NCBI RefSeq assembly: GCF_017873095.1
Contig: NZ_JAGGJU010000011.1
Span: 182,417-246,416 of the forward strand
Origin: Heterorhizobium halophytocola
Lineage (GTDB): Bacteria > Pseudomonadota > Alphaproteobacteria > Rhizobiales > Rhizobiaceae
Length of the DNA stretch: 64,000 nucleotides
Reading direction: 5' to 3'
A model generated the notes under the pieces. It was not told where the DNA came from. It worked only from the letters and a program-made list of their open reading frames with translations, and ran no database searches. Position 1 is the first letter of the stretch, and every line of letters begins with the position of its first letter. Shown one piece after another: positions 46,304 through 54,964 of this stretch. The translations under genes and the position numbers were made by a program.

Positions 46304-47326
46304 ATGCCCTGCTTCTGTACCGTTCCCGCCGATGTCGCGAATGCCCGCTTCAGCCGCGCCTTCATGGTGGCGCCGCCTCCTCCGCCACAACTGTTGCTTG
46401 CAGCGGCCATCCCGGCGCTTGATCCCGACAGCCGGCTCGACATGCGGATCGATGCCGGTTTCAACCCGACCGTATTGCCCAACCTCGATTTCGCCGGCGG
46501 CGCGCTGGCGCAAATCGGGATGACCCTCAATCTGGCGGCGGGCAGCTTCGCCCTCGACAATCTGCCGCAGCTCGAGTTCGAAATGCAGCAGGCGGCCGCA
46601 AGTATCCAGACCATTCTCTGGCCGAGATTCAGGGATCTGCTGGATTTGAAGATCCAGCCACTGATCAATTTCGCCGTCATAGCACGGCTGCTGCTGGATC
46701 TGGAGGCACTCGGCATCGACCCGTTCCTGGTTACCGCCAGTCCCCCTGCCCCGACGATCAACAGCTTCGACCTCAAGCTGCCCCTGCCGAAACTCAAAAT
46801 GGCCCAGCTGCTCGCAAAGCTGCCGAATCTTCTGGCGTTGAACACGATCCTGGACATTCCGCCGCTCGGCGACCCCACCTCGGTGGCGGCGCTGAAAAAC
46901 CGGCTGGACGGGCTTGCCCAACTGACGCCACCCAGCCTGTTCATTCCGATACCGGTGCTGATGAAGCTGGCCCTCGTTCTGGAATCGCTCGCGACCATTC
47001 ATCAGACCTTTGCCGACGGCGTGTCGCCGACCACCCTCGACCGCATCCGCATGATGATGCGCGTCTGGTCCACATTTCCGATCCCGATCCCGCTTCAGGC
47101 CCTGGCGCTGAAGGCCAAGCTCGACCTTCTGCCGCCGCTGGAGGATATCAAGTTGGGTGAGAGCGTTGCCGGCACGATGAGCAGCGCCTTCGCGGCCAGC
47201 ACCTTCTCGCCGCCAAAACTGGCCATCGCCCCTTTCCTCAATGTCGTGATGGCGCTTTATGGCTCGATGCAGATAGCGGTCGACATGGAGCCTTTCGACG
47301 TGTGCAGCATCTGCAACTGCAATTGA
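46304..47326 (+). CDS. Unrecognised Leu/Pro-rich protein with Cys motifs at both ends, T6SS operon
   Basis: The protein is 340 residues and was not recognised. It starts MPCFCTVP and ends DVCSICNCN, so Cys pairs mark both termini while the centre has none. The body is rich in Leu, Pro and Ile in an amphipathic pattern (FALDNLPQLEFEMQQAAASI; LPLPKLKMAQLLAKLPNLLA) with no classical signal peptide. It starts three bases after pppA, so it belongs to the T6SS operon. The ends could bind a metal or join by disulfide. An effector, or a structural partner of the spike, are both possible. Confidence 0.75.
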   Translation: MPCFCTVPADVANARFSRAFMVAPPPPPQLLLAAAIPALDPDSRLDMRIDAGFNPTVLPNLDFAGGALAQIGMTLNLAAGSFALDNLPQLEFEMQQAAASIQTILWPRFRDLLDLKIQPLINFAVIARLLLDLEALGIDPFLVTASPPAPTINSFDLKLPLPKLKMAQLLAKLPNLLALNTILDIPPLGDPTSVAALKNRLDGLAQLTPPSLFIPIPVLMKLALVLESLATIHQTFADGVSPTTLDRIRMMMRVWSTFPIPIPLQALALKAKLDLLPPLEDIKLGESVAGTMSSAFAASTFSPPKLAIAPFLNVVMALYGSMQIAVDMEPFDVCSICNCN

Positions 47327-47354
47327 CGGGAAGAAGCCGTCAGCCGACATGAAG

Positions 47355-47386
47355 ATGGACCGGATCGCCGAGGCGGGCCGGTCCAT
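47355..47386 (+). terminator. Hairpin after the T6SS operon
   Basis: ATGGACCGG (47355-47363) pairs with CCGGTCCAT (47378-47386) around a 14-base, G+C-rich loop. It lies 29 bases after the last T6SS-strand stop. It is followed by AAAA rather than T, so it is not a typical intrinsic terminator, but its position fits the end of the operon, facing the convergent peptidase gene. Confidence 0.4.
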
Positions 47387-47489
47387 AAAATTGACGGAGA
47401 AACATCAGCAAGATCAGCGGCGCGAGACCGGGCCCTGCCGGCGCGCCCCCCGTTGCCGGCGTCGGCGATGACATCAGGGGAAGCTGCGC

Positions 47490-48308
47490 TCAGATCTCAC
47501 CGAGACGTCGCCATTGCTCGAGCTTTTCGCGGCTGACCTCGAAATGCATGGAATCCTCGCGGCTGAAGCCGGCACCCCAGATCCAGCCCTCCTTCTTGAA
47601 GAAGTCCGCGAGCAGGATCAGTCCGAGCTGGGTCTTGTTGTCGCCCAACGTATCGAGAACACCGTCGATGTTGATGTCGACCGCCAGGCCATAGGCATGG
47701 GCGGAAGCGGAACTGTCGGAGCCGCGGATGCGCCTGACGCAGAGCGAACCGGCGCTCTTGATGCGGGCATAGAGTTCCGGCTCGAAGACCTGCACATTGG
47801 CAAAGATCTGCCGTAGCGAGATCAGCGCGGGGCTCAGCATGCGGGCATCGATCGGGCCGACATTTTCGGTCTTCAGCAGCGCCTGCAGCTTCGGGTTGGT
47901 GGCCGACTGGCAATCGTCGCTGAGGTCGTCGCGCGGCAGACCGATCAGCTCCCTCAGGAAGGACGGCGTGGACACGGTCAGCCCCTCATTGGCCGATCGC
48001 CGGTCGGCAATCAGCACCACCTGGGCAAAGGAACCCTTCAGCGAGTCGGACTCGGGCGCTGCAGCCTCGTCCGGCAGGGCCTCGCGGGCAGCCCCGGCAA
48101 GGCCGAGCGAGGTGCGGGCATCGACGCCGTCGATCCGCACCCGCAGCTGCTCGACTTCGTCGCGCAGGGCCGCGATATCGGCCTCCAACGGGCTCGGGTC
48201 GAAGACCGGCAGCGGCTCCGGGGGTGCAAAATGCCGCTCGGAATAGTGCCAGATGATGGGAGCCGCGGCGATCGAGATGGCGATCAGCAGCCCTGAGAGA
48301 AATCGCAT
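47490..48308 (-). CDS. Membrane-anchored M15-family peptidase (D-Ala-D-Ala carboxypeptidase/endopeptidase-like)
   Basis: The protein is 272 residues. It has an N-terminal membrane anchor (5-22), a short coiled coil (about 42-60, EADIAALRDEVEQLRVRIDG), and a C-terminal metallopeptidase domain with the zinc ligands in SAHAYGLAVDIN (His and Asp) and DSMHFEVS (His). These match M15/VanY or extensin-like enzymes that cut peptidoglycan cross-links in the periplasm. It is convergent with the T6SS operon. It could open the wall for T6SS assembly or be an unrelated wall enzyme. Confidence 0.8.
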   Translation of the reverse strand: MRFLSGLLIAISIAAAPIIWHYSERHFAPPEPLPVFDPSPLEADIAALRDEVEQLRVRIDGVDARTSLGLAGAAREALPDEAAAPESDSLKGSFAQVVLIADRRSANEGLTVSTPSFLRELIGLPRDDLSDDCQSATNPKLQALLKTENVGPIDARMLSPALISLRQIFANVQVFEPELYARIKSAGSLCVRRIRGSDSSASAHAYGLAVDINIDGVLDTLGDNKTQLGLILLADFFKKEGWIWGAGFSREDSMHFEVSREKLEQWRRLGEI

Positions 48309-48847
48309 GAATTTGGGTCCCCGCTTCGGATGAGGCCTGCCCGGCTGCAGGCCGCCGGTCCGAGGACCGCGACCGCAGGGGATCGCCTCTGCATGACGGT
48401 AAGTGCGGGAAAGCAGAAATAAGGTTCATCGGCCGGCGACCGACACCAGGTTTTTTTTGGCGGCCGCCGGGGCGTATCGTGATCTCGGCAATTCTTTCAG
48501 GATTTCAGGGACCTAGGTTATGTGACAAATGCCGCCCCGAGCGTGCCATCCGGGATACTCGCGGCAGGGTGAGGGACGCGCCCCTCTTCACCGCGATGCG
48601 CAAACGGGAACGCCAGCAGCCCGGAGAGGCACAGGCCCATCCCCTTCCACGCTGTGTTTTGCACCGCATCCGGCGCCGCCCAACGGCCGCCCTTAGACGG
48701 CGAGGTCAAGGTCGCGCGAGGCTGAAAATGCTTGCTTCACAACCCATGCAGTGCAAAAAGCAGCCTCCCCCTGATCATTTCCAGTTAATATTTAGGGGTA
48801 TATCGACACACCGTTCAAACACGGTGCGGTCAGAAGGAGAAAACGGC
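48309..48847. other. Intergenic region upstream of marR, no gene seen
   Basis: This is 539 bases between divergent genes. An open + strand frame runs through it into marR but has no family match and ignores the better start. The interval turns A+T-rich near 48770-48810 (TTAATATTTAGGGGTATAT), a likely promoter area for marR. No clear operator palindrome was found. Confidence 0.5.
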
Positions 48848-49306
48848 ATGCTGGATATTTACGAGATGCCGGCCCATCTTATCAGGCGGCTGAACCAGGC
48901 GTCGGTTTCCCTGTTCATGGAAAACACCACCAGCCGGGGCTATGATCTGACGCCGGTGCAATATGGCGCGCTGATCGCCATCGGCGACCGGCCCGGCCTC
49001 GACCAGGCCACGCTCGCCAGCAATCTGGCCCATGATCGCGTTACCATCGGCGGTGTGATCGATCGGCTGGTTCTGAAGAACTTTGTCCGGCGCGAGGTGA
49101 GCCCCACCGACCGCCGGGCACGCGAACTGTTTCTGACGGCCGAAGGCCTGGCGATTATCGAGAAGGTACGTCCGATCATGCACGAGCTGCAGGATCTCCT
49201 CCTGCAAGGCCTGGACGCGAGCGAACGGACCATGTTCGTGCAAATGCTGCAAAAGGCAACCGACGCGGTCAACGACCGCAGCAGAGCCCCGCTGCGCTTC
49301 ACCTAA
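48848..49306 (+). CDS. MarR-family transcriptional regulator
   Basis: The protein is 152 residues. A winged helix-turn-helix spans about 30-110: LTPVQYGALIAIGDRPGLDQ, ATLASNLAHDRVTIGGVIDRL and the wing VRREVSPTDRRAR. MarR proteins bind small aromatic ligands and usually repress a neighbouring gene. The ATG at 48848 is preceded by AGAAGGAGA. No obvious target gene adjoins it. Confidence 0.92.
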   Translation: MLDIYEMPAHLIRRLNQASVSLFMENTTSRGYDLTPVQYGALIAIGDRPGLDQATLASNLAHDRVTIGGVIDRLVLKNFVRREVSPTDRRARELFLTAEGLAIIEKVRPIMHELQDLLLQGLDASERTMFVQMLQKATDAVNDRSRAPLRFT

Positions 49307-49510
49307 GGCAGCGCACCAGCCTCATGCACTGCTGATGAAAATGGTGGGCCCGGAGGGCCTGCAGAATTCCGAGAAAAGCAGCCGCATAGCCCCCTGTGGG
49401 ACAAAAACACCGCTTCATAAAAATCAATGGCTTAGCGAAGCCGCCGTCCCACCTATCCGGTCCCTTTTCGCTGCTTCTTTGCCGGTCGTATTGCGACCAG
49501 GGAGGCGCGC

Positions 49511-50272
49511 ATGAGCGGGGCGCGGCCATTCCGGGACGTGAAGCTGCAATGGCTTCAGCAGTTGAGCTGCGACAAGGATTTGAGCGACAGCGCGCGATCC
49601 GTGGCGCTCTACATCATTACCACACATTTGAACGGCCACACCGAGAAGGCGTGGCCGTCCTATCAAACGATTGCCGACGCGACCGGCAAGAGCGTCAAGA
49701 CCATTCAGCGCGCCATCCGTGAGCTTGAGACCAGTGGCTGGTTCGGGATCCGGCGCGGAAATGGCATCGGGCACAACACAGAATATCGTCCCTCTGCGGC
49801 TACGATTTTACGCGCATCGCACGCCCGCGAAAAGACGGACAAAATTGTCACCCTTTACCCTGACAAAGGCGGTCAAAATCGTCCGGAAAGGCGGTCAGAT
49901 CTGTCCGGCGAAGGGGGACAGATATGTCCACCAAACCCAGAGAAAGAAAAAATATATAAACCTAACCCGCGCGAGCACGCGCCGCCGCGCGTCGAGACGC
50001 GGCGAGCCGTCCCCCTCGTTTTCGTGGCCGAGACGAAGGCGGATCAGCTCGAGCAATGGCGCATCTGGCTACGTCATCACGGTCGTCTCTCAATCGAGGC
50101 CTTAGGGCTTCGAACAGTAAAAGCCGGCAAGCTGGGTTATGCCTTGCCAGGTTATTGGCCACCAGACGAGGCAAGCCCGATTGCGCTGGATTGTATCGCA
50201 TTCTTCTGCCATCGCCGGGACCACATCGCCGAAAAAGCCGTCCGGCAAACCGACCTTCGGAGGGCGTCATGA
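49511..50272 (+). CDS. Helix-turn-helix protein of phage/plasmid type
   Basis: The protein is 253 residues. An N-terminal winged helix-turn-helix (about 20-85; AWPSYQTIADATGKSVKTIQ) of the HTH_36 kind is common in phage and plasmid replication or regulatory proteins. The rest is Lys/Arg/Pro-rich (EKEKIYKPNPREHAPP) with a small C-terminal domain. GGAGG lies six bases before the ATG. It marks the start of the mobile island. A replication-initiator role is possible but not shown. Confidence 0.7.
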   Translation: MSGARPFRDVKLQWLQQLSCDKDLSDSARSVALYIITTHLNGHTEKAWPSYQTIADATGKSVKTIQRAIRELETSGWFGIRRGNGIGHNTEYRPSAATILRASHAREKTDKIVTLYPDKGGQNRPERRSDLSGEGGQICPPNPEKEKIYKPNPREHAPPRVETRRAVPLVFVAETKADQLEQWRIWLRHHGRLSIEALGLRTVKAGKLGYALPGYWPPDEASPIALDCIAFFCHRRDHIAEKAVRQTDLRRAS

Positions 50273-50389
50273 CGGCTGGCGACCTGAAGGGAGCAAGGCG
50301 ACCCCTGTCATACGGCAAGACGTCCGACAGGAATTGAGTTTTACCATGTTGGCAGCCTCGCAGGCAGCCTACGTCCCGGTTTGCATGGC

Positions 50390-50473
50390 GATACCAAAGC
50401 GGCGGCATTCATGCGCCAGCGCCTTCATCCGCGCGCGAAGCTCATGGTCATCGCTGCGCCTGGTTTCGTAACG
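50390..50473 (-). mobile_element. IS3-family OrfB remnant
   Basis: A 28-codon stretch (YETRRSDDHELRARMKALAH then ECRRFGI) matches the start of IS3-family OrfB proteins, which typically continue YRRLH. It lies inside an 83-codon open frame (50369-50620) whose other parts show no transposase match. Only a scar of the element remains. Confidence 0.6.
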
Positions 50474-50570
50474 GATCGTCATCCGGCAATAGCCGAAGCT
50501 TGTATCGCCCCTCTGCAGTGCATCAACCGATAGAACGTATATATCAGACGCTCCTAGATGAGGCCGAAAA

Positions 50571-50885
50571 TCAAAGATACGCTCTGACCTCAAGCGCGCT
50601 GCCTTCCTCGGCTTTGCCATATCGCTTGATTGCTAGGCCACCTCGCGCTAAAGGTGCGGCCCTCCAGATCGGCTCAACGACAGCGAACAGCAGGTCCGCA
50701 TCCGGACCGTACATGTATATGACGCACCGCCCGCCACCGAACTCTTCGCCATCAAATTCGCCCAAGCTACTCTCGCCGATAGCGTTCTGAAGTTCATCAG
50801 CCAAACCGGCAATGATCTCACGCTCCCGTCCTGAGCCGAACGGAGCGTCAATCAACGGGAGATGAACGATTAGGGCATGTTCCAT
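50571..50885 (-). CDS. Small acidic protein of unknown function, immunity-like setting
   Basis: The protein is 104 residues. It begins MEHALIVHLPLIDAPFGSG and has EFDGEEFGGGRCVIYMYGPD, a recognisable small alpha/beta family that I cannot name. Such proteins are often found among immunity genes. It lies 23 bases downstream of the broken Imm26 gene on the same strand, as immunity genes often do in tandem. Confidence 0.65.
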   Translation of the reverse strand: MEHALIVHLPLIDAPFGSGREREIIAGLADELQNAIGESSLGEFDGEEFGGGRCVIYMYGPDADLLFAVVEPIWRAAPLARGGLAIKRYGKAEEGSALEVRAYL

Positions 50886-50908
50886 TCAATCTCCCACCAA
50901 GACTTCGC

Positions 50909-51360
50909 TTAGCTTCGCTTCGCTTCCACAAACCGATAGCCCGCTACGCTGTCAGAAGGAAGGTCGTTATCGCTCTCCATCACCTGCTCGCTCAATATCT
51001 TACTTGGATCATTGTCATCATAGCGTATCAATCTGGGCTTGGCTTTTTTCAACGGATCACGCCTGACCGCCTCAAACATTGGCCACTCTGCGGGATTCCA
51101 ATCAGGTAGTTTTCCTACGACAGGCCACAGTCCCTTGTGCAAGCCGAGATCGCCAAATCGCAACGACAAAATGGCGTTGCCCGGCTCAAGACCTTCAACG
51201 CCCGCCTCGGTTTGCGCAGGGATGCGCGGGCCAAAGAAATATCCGAGCAAAAGTTTGCCGCTGGGGTCAGTTCGCGCAACCAGCCCTCTAGCGAAGCCTC
51301 CATTTTTTTAATGGAACCAAGAATATGGAGCTTTCCGGGTATGAGGGCATCATTGTCCAC
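50909..51360 (-). pseudogene. Imm26-family immunity gene with frameshift at an A7 run
   Basis: From a GTG at 51358-51360 the frame reads ...PGKLHILGSIKK and then hits a run of seven A (51303-51309 on the minus strand). Adding one base restores NGGFARGLVARTDPSG and then LLLGYFFGPRIP, continuing to the stop at 50909. GLVAR...LLGYFFGPR and the later WPVVGKLPDWNPAEWP are typical of Imm26 immunity proteins of polymorphic toxin systems. As written, the protein is split into two frames. A real frameshift, a homopolymer sequencing error or slippage would all look the same here. Confidence 0.65.
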
Positions 51361-51441
51361 CGTGTTTAAGAAGCTAGTTTTGGGCCGCGTCCATGCAGGC
51401 CTGAAGCTTTGGATTTCGCGAACTAATGGGACTGATTTTAT

Positions 51442-52005
51442 TCAGGGCCGGATTATGGAGGCCACGAAGCATTTGCTCCAGACCTCGCTGCTCAGAATAT
51501 ATATTAGTATGATGTATTGGCGTGAATTGAAATTCTGCCAAGCGCGGATCGCGTAGGCGCTCCCCTGACGACGTACAAAATCAATAGTTCTCCCAGACCT
51601 AACCACAGTGCCTGCGATGTCTTGTAATAAGTAGGTGCCGCCACGCACCCACGCCGTCGCCGCACCTCCGCCAACTATCCCAGCTGCCTTTCCGCCCATG
51701 GCCAAATCCGACGCCAGAACTTCGTGAACCATGATGCCATCGATTACATGATCTCCGCTATCGGCAGACGGGGCACCGTCGATGACGAGCATCAGCTCGC
51801 CGTCATCGCCCCAGCCATAGACTGTAAAGCGCCCTTCAGATCGGTTGTCCGGGGTTCGTCTTCGTAGGGCGACTTTATTGGACTTTCCGGAAGAGCATGA
51901 CAGCAGATCCACGGCTGTCCTAAAATCGCCCGAGCGCCAGCCCGCACCGGCATCTGGCTCACTGGGGGAGCTGGACCGGAATTCTACGTTGTAGTTGGTA
52001 TACAA
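51442..52005 (-). CDS. Hypothetical protein or toxin fragment upstream of Imm26
   Basis: The open frame is 187 codons from a TTG at 52003-52005; the true start is unclear. No family was recognised. The central part (GRFTVYGWGDDGELMLVIDG, then DLAMGGKAAGIVGGG) looks like a folded domain, while the last 30 residues (NFNSRQYIILIYILSSEVWS) look like read-through into unrelated A+T-rich sequence. It lies 81 bases before the Imm26 gene on the same strand, so it may be the remains of the matching toxin. Confidence 0.45.
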   Translation of the reverse strand: MYTNYNVEFRSSSPSEPDAGAGWRSGDFRTAVDLLSCSSGKSNKVALRRRTPDNRSEGRFTVYGWGDDGELMLVIDGAPSADSGDHVIDGIMVHEVLASDLAMGGKAAGIVGGGAATAWVRGGTYLLQDIAGTVVRSGRTIDFVRRQGSAYAIRAWQNFNSRQYIILIYILSSEVWSKCFVASIIRP

Positions 52006-52096
52006 GGCGCCTTATTGGGATCATTGCCGCTTCCAATTAGCGTAAACGGCACTCCCAAACTGCCGAAGTTTCCAGCATCGCATCGGCGCAATCTTA

Positions 52097-52212
52097 TTTT
52101 CCCGATCGGGAAATATTTCCTCCGAGTGGCACCTTGCTTCGTTAATTATCCCGATCGGGAAATTTTTCTCGACAAACCGACTGATATGCTGCTATTTTCC
52201 CGATCGGGAAAT
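52097..52212 (+). promoter_or_regulatory. Three palindromic operators upstream of hipBA, spaced 49 bp
   Basis: The core CCCGATCGGG occurs at 52101-52110, 52150-52159 and 52199-52208, each extended by T/A-rich flanks to about TTTCCCGATCGGGAAAT. The centres are exactly 49 bases apart twice. The third ends nine bases before the hipB ATG and covers its ribosome binding region. These are most likely the binding sites by which HipB represses its own operon. Confidence 0.8.
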
Positions 52213-52216
52213 AAAA

Positions 52217-52447
52217 ATGGCAAAACACGTCAGAAGTCCAGCCGACATCGGCGCCTTGGTCCGCAGCACACGCAAGGAGCAAAACTTGCGGCAGGACGAG
52301 CTTGCCGGCGTTTCGGGCGTCGGCCTCCGGTTCATAGTCAATCTCGAAGCTGGCAAACCGACAGCACAGATCGGAAAGGTTTTGCAGGTTCTGCAAACGC
52401 TCGGGTGTTCGATTGACATCTTGGCCCCTGGGGAACGTCGAAAATGA
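52217..52447 (+). CDS. hipB: HipB-like antitoxin/regulator (XRE family)
   Basis: The protein is 76 residues. A helix-turn-helix spans about 10-65 (IGALVRSTRKEQNLRQDELA, then GVGLRFIVNLEAGKPTAQ). It ends in ILAPGERRK. HipB-type proteins bind and neutralise HipA and repress the operon. The stop overlaps the hipA ATG by four bases (ATGA). Confidence 0.9.
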   Translation: MAKHVRSPADIGALVRSTRKEQNLRQDELAGVSGVGLRFIVNLEAGKPTAQIGKVLQVLQTLGCSIDILAPGERRK

Positions 52448-53703
52448 CGGTAAGAGCTCTGAATGTGTGGTGGGATGGTCGCTTCGTCGGGCAATTCACC
52501 CAAGATAGCCATGGCGACATCGGCTTTGCCTACACCCAAGCTTGGCTTGAGGATGAAAAGGCGCTCCCGCTTTCAAACTCTCTTCCAAAGCGCCGGGAGC
52601 GTTTCTTCCGCCGTGAATGCCGACCATTCTTTGGCGGCCTATTGCCCGAAGAAAGTCAGCGCCTCATTGCAGCACAAGCATTGGGGGTTTCACCCGCGAA
52701 CGACTTCGCACTTCTCGACCGCTTGGGCGGGGACGTCGCTGGCGCGCTCCAGCTTTTGCCGGAAGATGAGGAGCCAACAGCAGCAGGGCCGATCACGGGC
52801 CACCAACCGGCATTTCTGGAAGATGCCGGGATTGTTCGGATACTGGACGCACTTCCGACACGGCCGTTATTGGCCGGTCAAGGCCTCAGACTTTCGCTAG
52901 CTGGCGCGCAATCCAAGGTGCCACTTATTCTGATAGACGACCAGCTAGCGCTTCCAGTGTCGGGGCAGGCAACAACGCATATTTTGAAACCGCCAATCGC
53001 GCGCTTTCCAGGGACAACTGCGAATGAAGCCTTCGTGATGAGCCTCGCAGCAGCGATCGGCCTTGATGTTGCGCCTGTCGAACCCAGATCGGCGAATGGG
53101 CGCCCATTTCTTTTGGTCGAGCGTTATGATCGCTATCGCGATGCCGAAGGTCTGGTTCGTCGCATCCACCAGGAGGATTTCTGCCAGGCACTTGGTGTGC
53201 CACCCGAAACGAAGTATGCCAGCGAGGGCGGGCCTACCTTCAAGGACTGCTTCGAGCTGTTGCGTCGGGTCTCACAGCGGCCGAGCACGGACATCGCTAA
53301 GCTCCTGGATGCTGTGATTTTCAACCTCATTGTCGGAAACGCAGACGCCCACGGAAAGAACTTCTCAATTCTATATGACGACCAGGGGCCGAGAATGGCT
53401 CCGTTGTACGACCTACTTTCCACGGTGACCTATCCAGATCTTTCACCGAAAATGGCTATGCGGATCGGCAAACGCGCCACCCTCGCTGAGATGGATGTTG
53501 ATGGATGGCAGGCATTTTCTAAGGATGCTGGTGTTGGTGTGCCTCTGATACGCCGCCGTGTGAAGGAGCTTTGCGACGGCGTCAGAGAATTTTCCGAGCG
53601 CCTTGCCACGAGTGCTTCTGCGGCATCTAACAATATTACAACACTCAACCGGCTCACCGATTTAGTGGTTGAGAGGGCAAAACTCGCGGCGCTGTCCATA
53701 TGA
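52444..53703 (+). CDS. hipA: HipA-family serine/threonine kinase toxin
   Basis: This 419-residue protein is of full family length. N-subdomain: VWWDGRFVGQFTQDSHGDIG. Kinase core: SLAGAQSKVPLI, THILKPPI, LLVERYDR, RIHQEDFCQALG, then GNADAHGKNFS with the catalytic Asp and PLYDLLST. HipA proteins phosphorylate aminoacyl-tRNA synthetases such as GltX and cause growth arrest unless held by HipB. All key motifs look intact. Confidence 0.92.
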   Translation: MTVRALNVWWDGRFVGQFTQDSHGDIGFAYTQAWLEDEKALPLSNSLPKRRERFFRRECRPFFGGLLPEESQRLIAAQALGVSPANDFALLDRLGGDVAGALQLLPEDEEPTAAGPITGHQPAFLEDAGIVRILDALPTRPLLAGQGLRLSLAGAQSKVPLILIDDQLALPVSGQATTHILKPPIARFPGTTANEAFVMSLAAAIGLDVAPVEPRSANGRPFLLVERYDRYRDAEGLVRRIHQEDFCQALGVPPETKYASEGGPTFKDCFELLRRVSQRPSTDIAKLLDAVIFNLIVGNADAHGKNFSILYDDQGPRMAPLYDLLSTVTYPDLSPKMAMRIGKRATLAEMDVDGWQAFSKDAGVGVPLIRRRVKELCDGVREFSERLATSASAASNNITTLNRLTDLVVERAKLAALSI

Positions 53704-53830
53704 GAAAAAAGCTTATGCATCAACAGTTTATACCAAGCGTCCGTGAACCTGACTCTCGCGGAGTTTCCCAATGGCTGAAGGCAGCGATGGACACACTGGC
53801 CGGCTTACTCCACACTCTTTTTGGCGCTTG

Positions 53831-54199
53831 CTATTCGTATGACACACTCACATCCATAGAAAAACTGGAAACTCTATATTCCGCCCAGAGACCTGAAACG
53901 GCCTCGAAACCTGCGAATGTAAGGTTTCCGTTATTGACATTCCATTCGCATATCTCACGCAACCCCACCAAAGTATCTAGCTCAATATCGCCCCACGCTC
54001 CGTCAGCATACTCTCGCAACTGAACGGGGCCGGAGATTGAACACCGCACATCTACGTCGGGGCCAATGAAGCCGATTCCTTCTACAAAAATACCGTCGCT
54101 ACGGAAGCTGATTTGTCTCTCGCTCGCAACGAAAGAGCTGATCTGACAATCTGGAAAACTGGCTCGGTTTGCGGCGTCAGCGTGAAGTTCCAGATACAT
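53831..54199 (-). CDS. Hypothetical protein, possible immunity protein
   Basis: The protein is 122 residues starting MYLELHADAANRASF. No family was recognised. It is acidic and beta-rich (GIFVEGIGFIGPDVDVRCSI), in the size range of immunity proteins, and lies among such genes on the same strand. No toxin gene remains beside it; an IS3 fragment lies upstream. Confidence 0.55.
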   Translation of the reverse strand: MYLELHADAANRASFPDCQISSFVASERQISFRSDGIFVEGIGFIGPDVDVRCSISGPVQLREYADGAWGDIELDTLVGLREICEWNVNNGNLTFAGFEAVSGLWAEYRVSSFSMDVSVSYE

Positions 54200-54251
54200 C
54201 GTTAATATCCTCGGTAATCCCCCCGTTCTTAACGGGGCGCGGCAGTAGAAT

Positions 54252-54833
54252 TCACGCGGCCATTTTCAGTTTCTGGGCGGGTGTGATGCCGCCGATCCCC
54301 ATATTGGGCCGTTCATTGTTGTAGGTCCATAGCCACTGCGTGGCGAATTCCTGCGCCTCCTCGATGCTTTCGATGATGTATTGGTCGAGCCATTCATGCC
54401 GGACGGTGCGGTTGTAGCGCTCGACATAGGCATTCTGCTGCGGCTTTCCGGGCTGGATGTGGCTCAAGGCAATTCCTTGCGTTGCTGCCCACTCCATCAG
54501 TTTGCCACTGACATACTCGGGTCCGTTATCCACACGAATGGCGAACGGTTTGCCGCGCCATTCGATGATCTGGTTCAGGCTGCGGATCACGCGTTCAGCA
54601 GGCAGCGAAAAGTCCACCTCGATGCCCAACCCCTCGCGGTTGAAGTCGTCCAAGACATTCAACAGTCGGAATTGCCTACCATCCTCCAAACGATCCGCCA
54701 TGAAATCCATGGACCAGACCAGGTTCGGCGCATCCGGCACAGTCAGAGCGTCGGGCTTGTCCCGCTTCAAACGCTTGCGTGGCTTGATCCTGAGGTTCAA
54801 CTCCAGCTCACGATAGATGCGGTAAAGCCCGAG
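54252..54833 (-). pseudogene. IS3-family transposase OrfB, 5'-truncated
   Basis: The C-terminal two thirds of an IS3-family OrfB: the integrase core has the D-D-E residues in [16 protein letters not shown] and NAYVERYNR, and ends [11 protein letters not shown]. The frame is recognisable from about 54833 ([10 protein letters not shown]) and the N-terminal HTH part and OrfA are missing, so the element cannot move by itself. A short hairpin (CCCCGTTCTTAACGGGG, about 54220-54236) lies just past the stop. It separates the two HipA modules. Confidence 0.88.
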
Positions 54834-54964
54834 AAAATTCTACTTTTGAAGCCCGTTAATTTGCGGGAGGATTACCTGCCAAATCGAGGACTCTTCTGTC
54901 CAGTTTACCTGCGGTGGCGATCCGTCAATATCCCTCTACATCTGAGCGCTAGAATTCGTGGAAC

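Noticed and set aside
48479..48847. N-terminal extension of the MarR gene by 123 codons.
   Set aside because: The extra residues are Arg/Pro/Cys-rich without match, and a strong ribosome binding site precedes the ATG at 48848.
52097..52212. Three evenly spaced repeats considered as a short CRISPR array.
   Set aside because: The repeats are about 16-base palindromes, directly upstream of a HipB gene, with no cas gene; they are operators.
50390..54833. The two IS3 fragments at 50390 and 54252 as halves of one element split by insertion of the hipBA segment.
   Set aside because: On the minus strand the N-terminal piece should lie at the higher coordinate, but it lies at the lower one, so simple insertion does not explain them.
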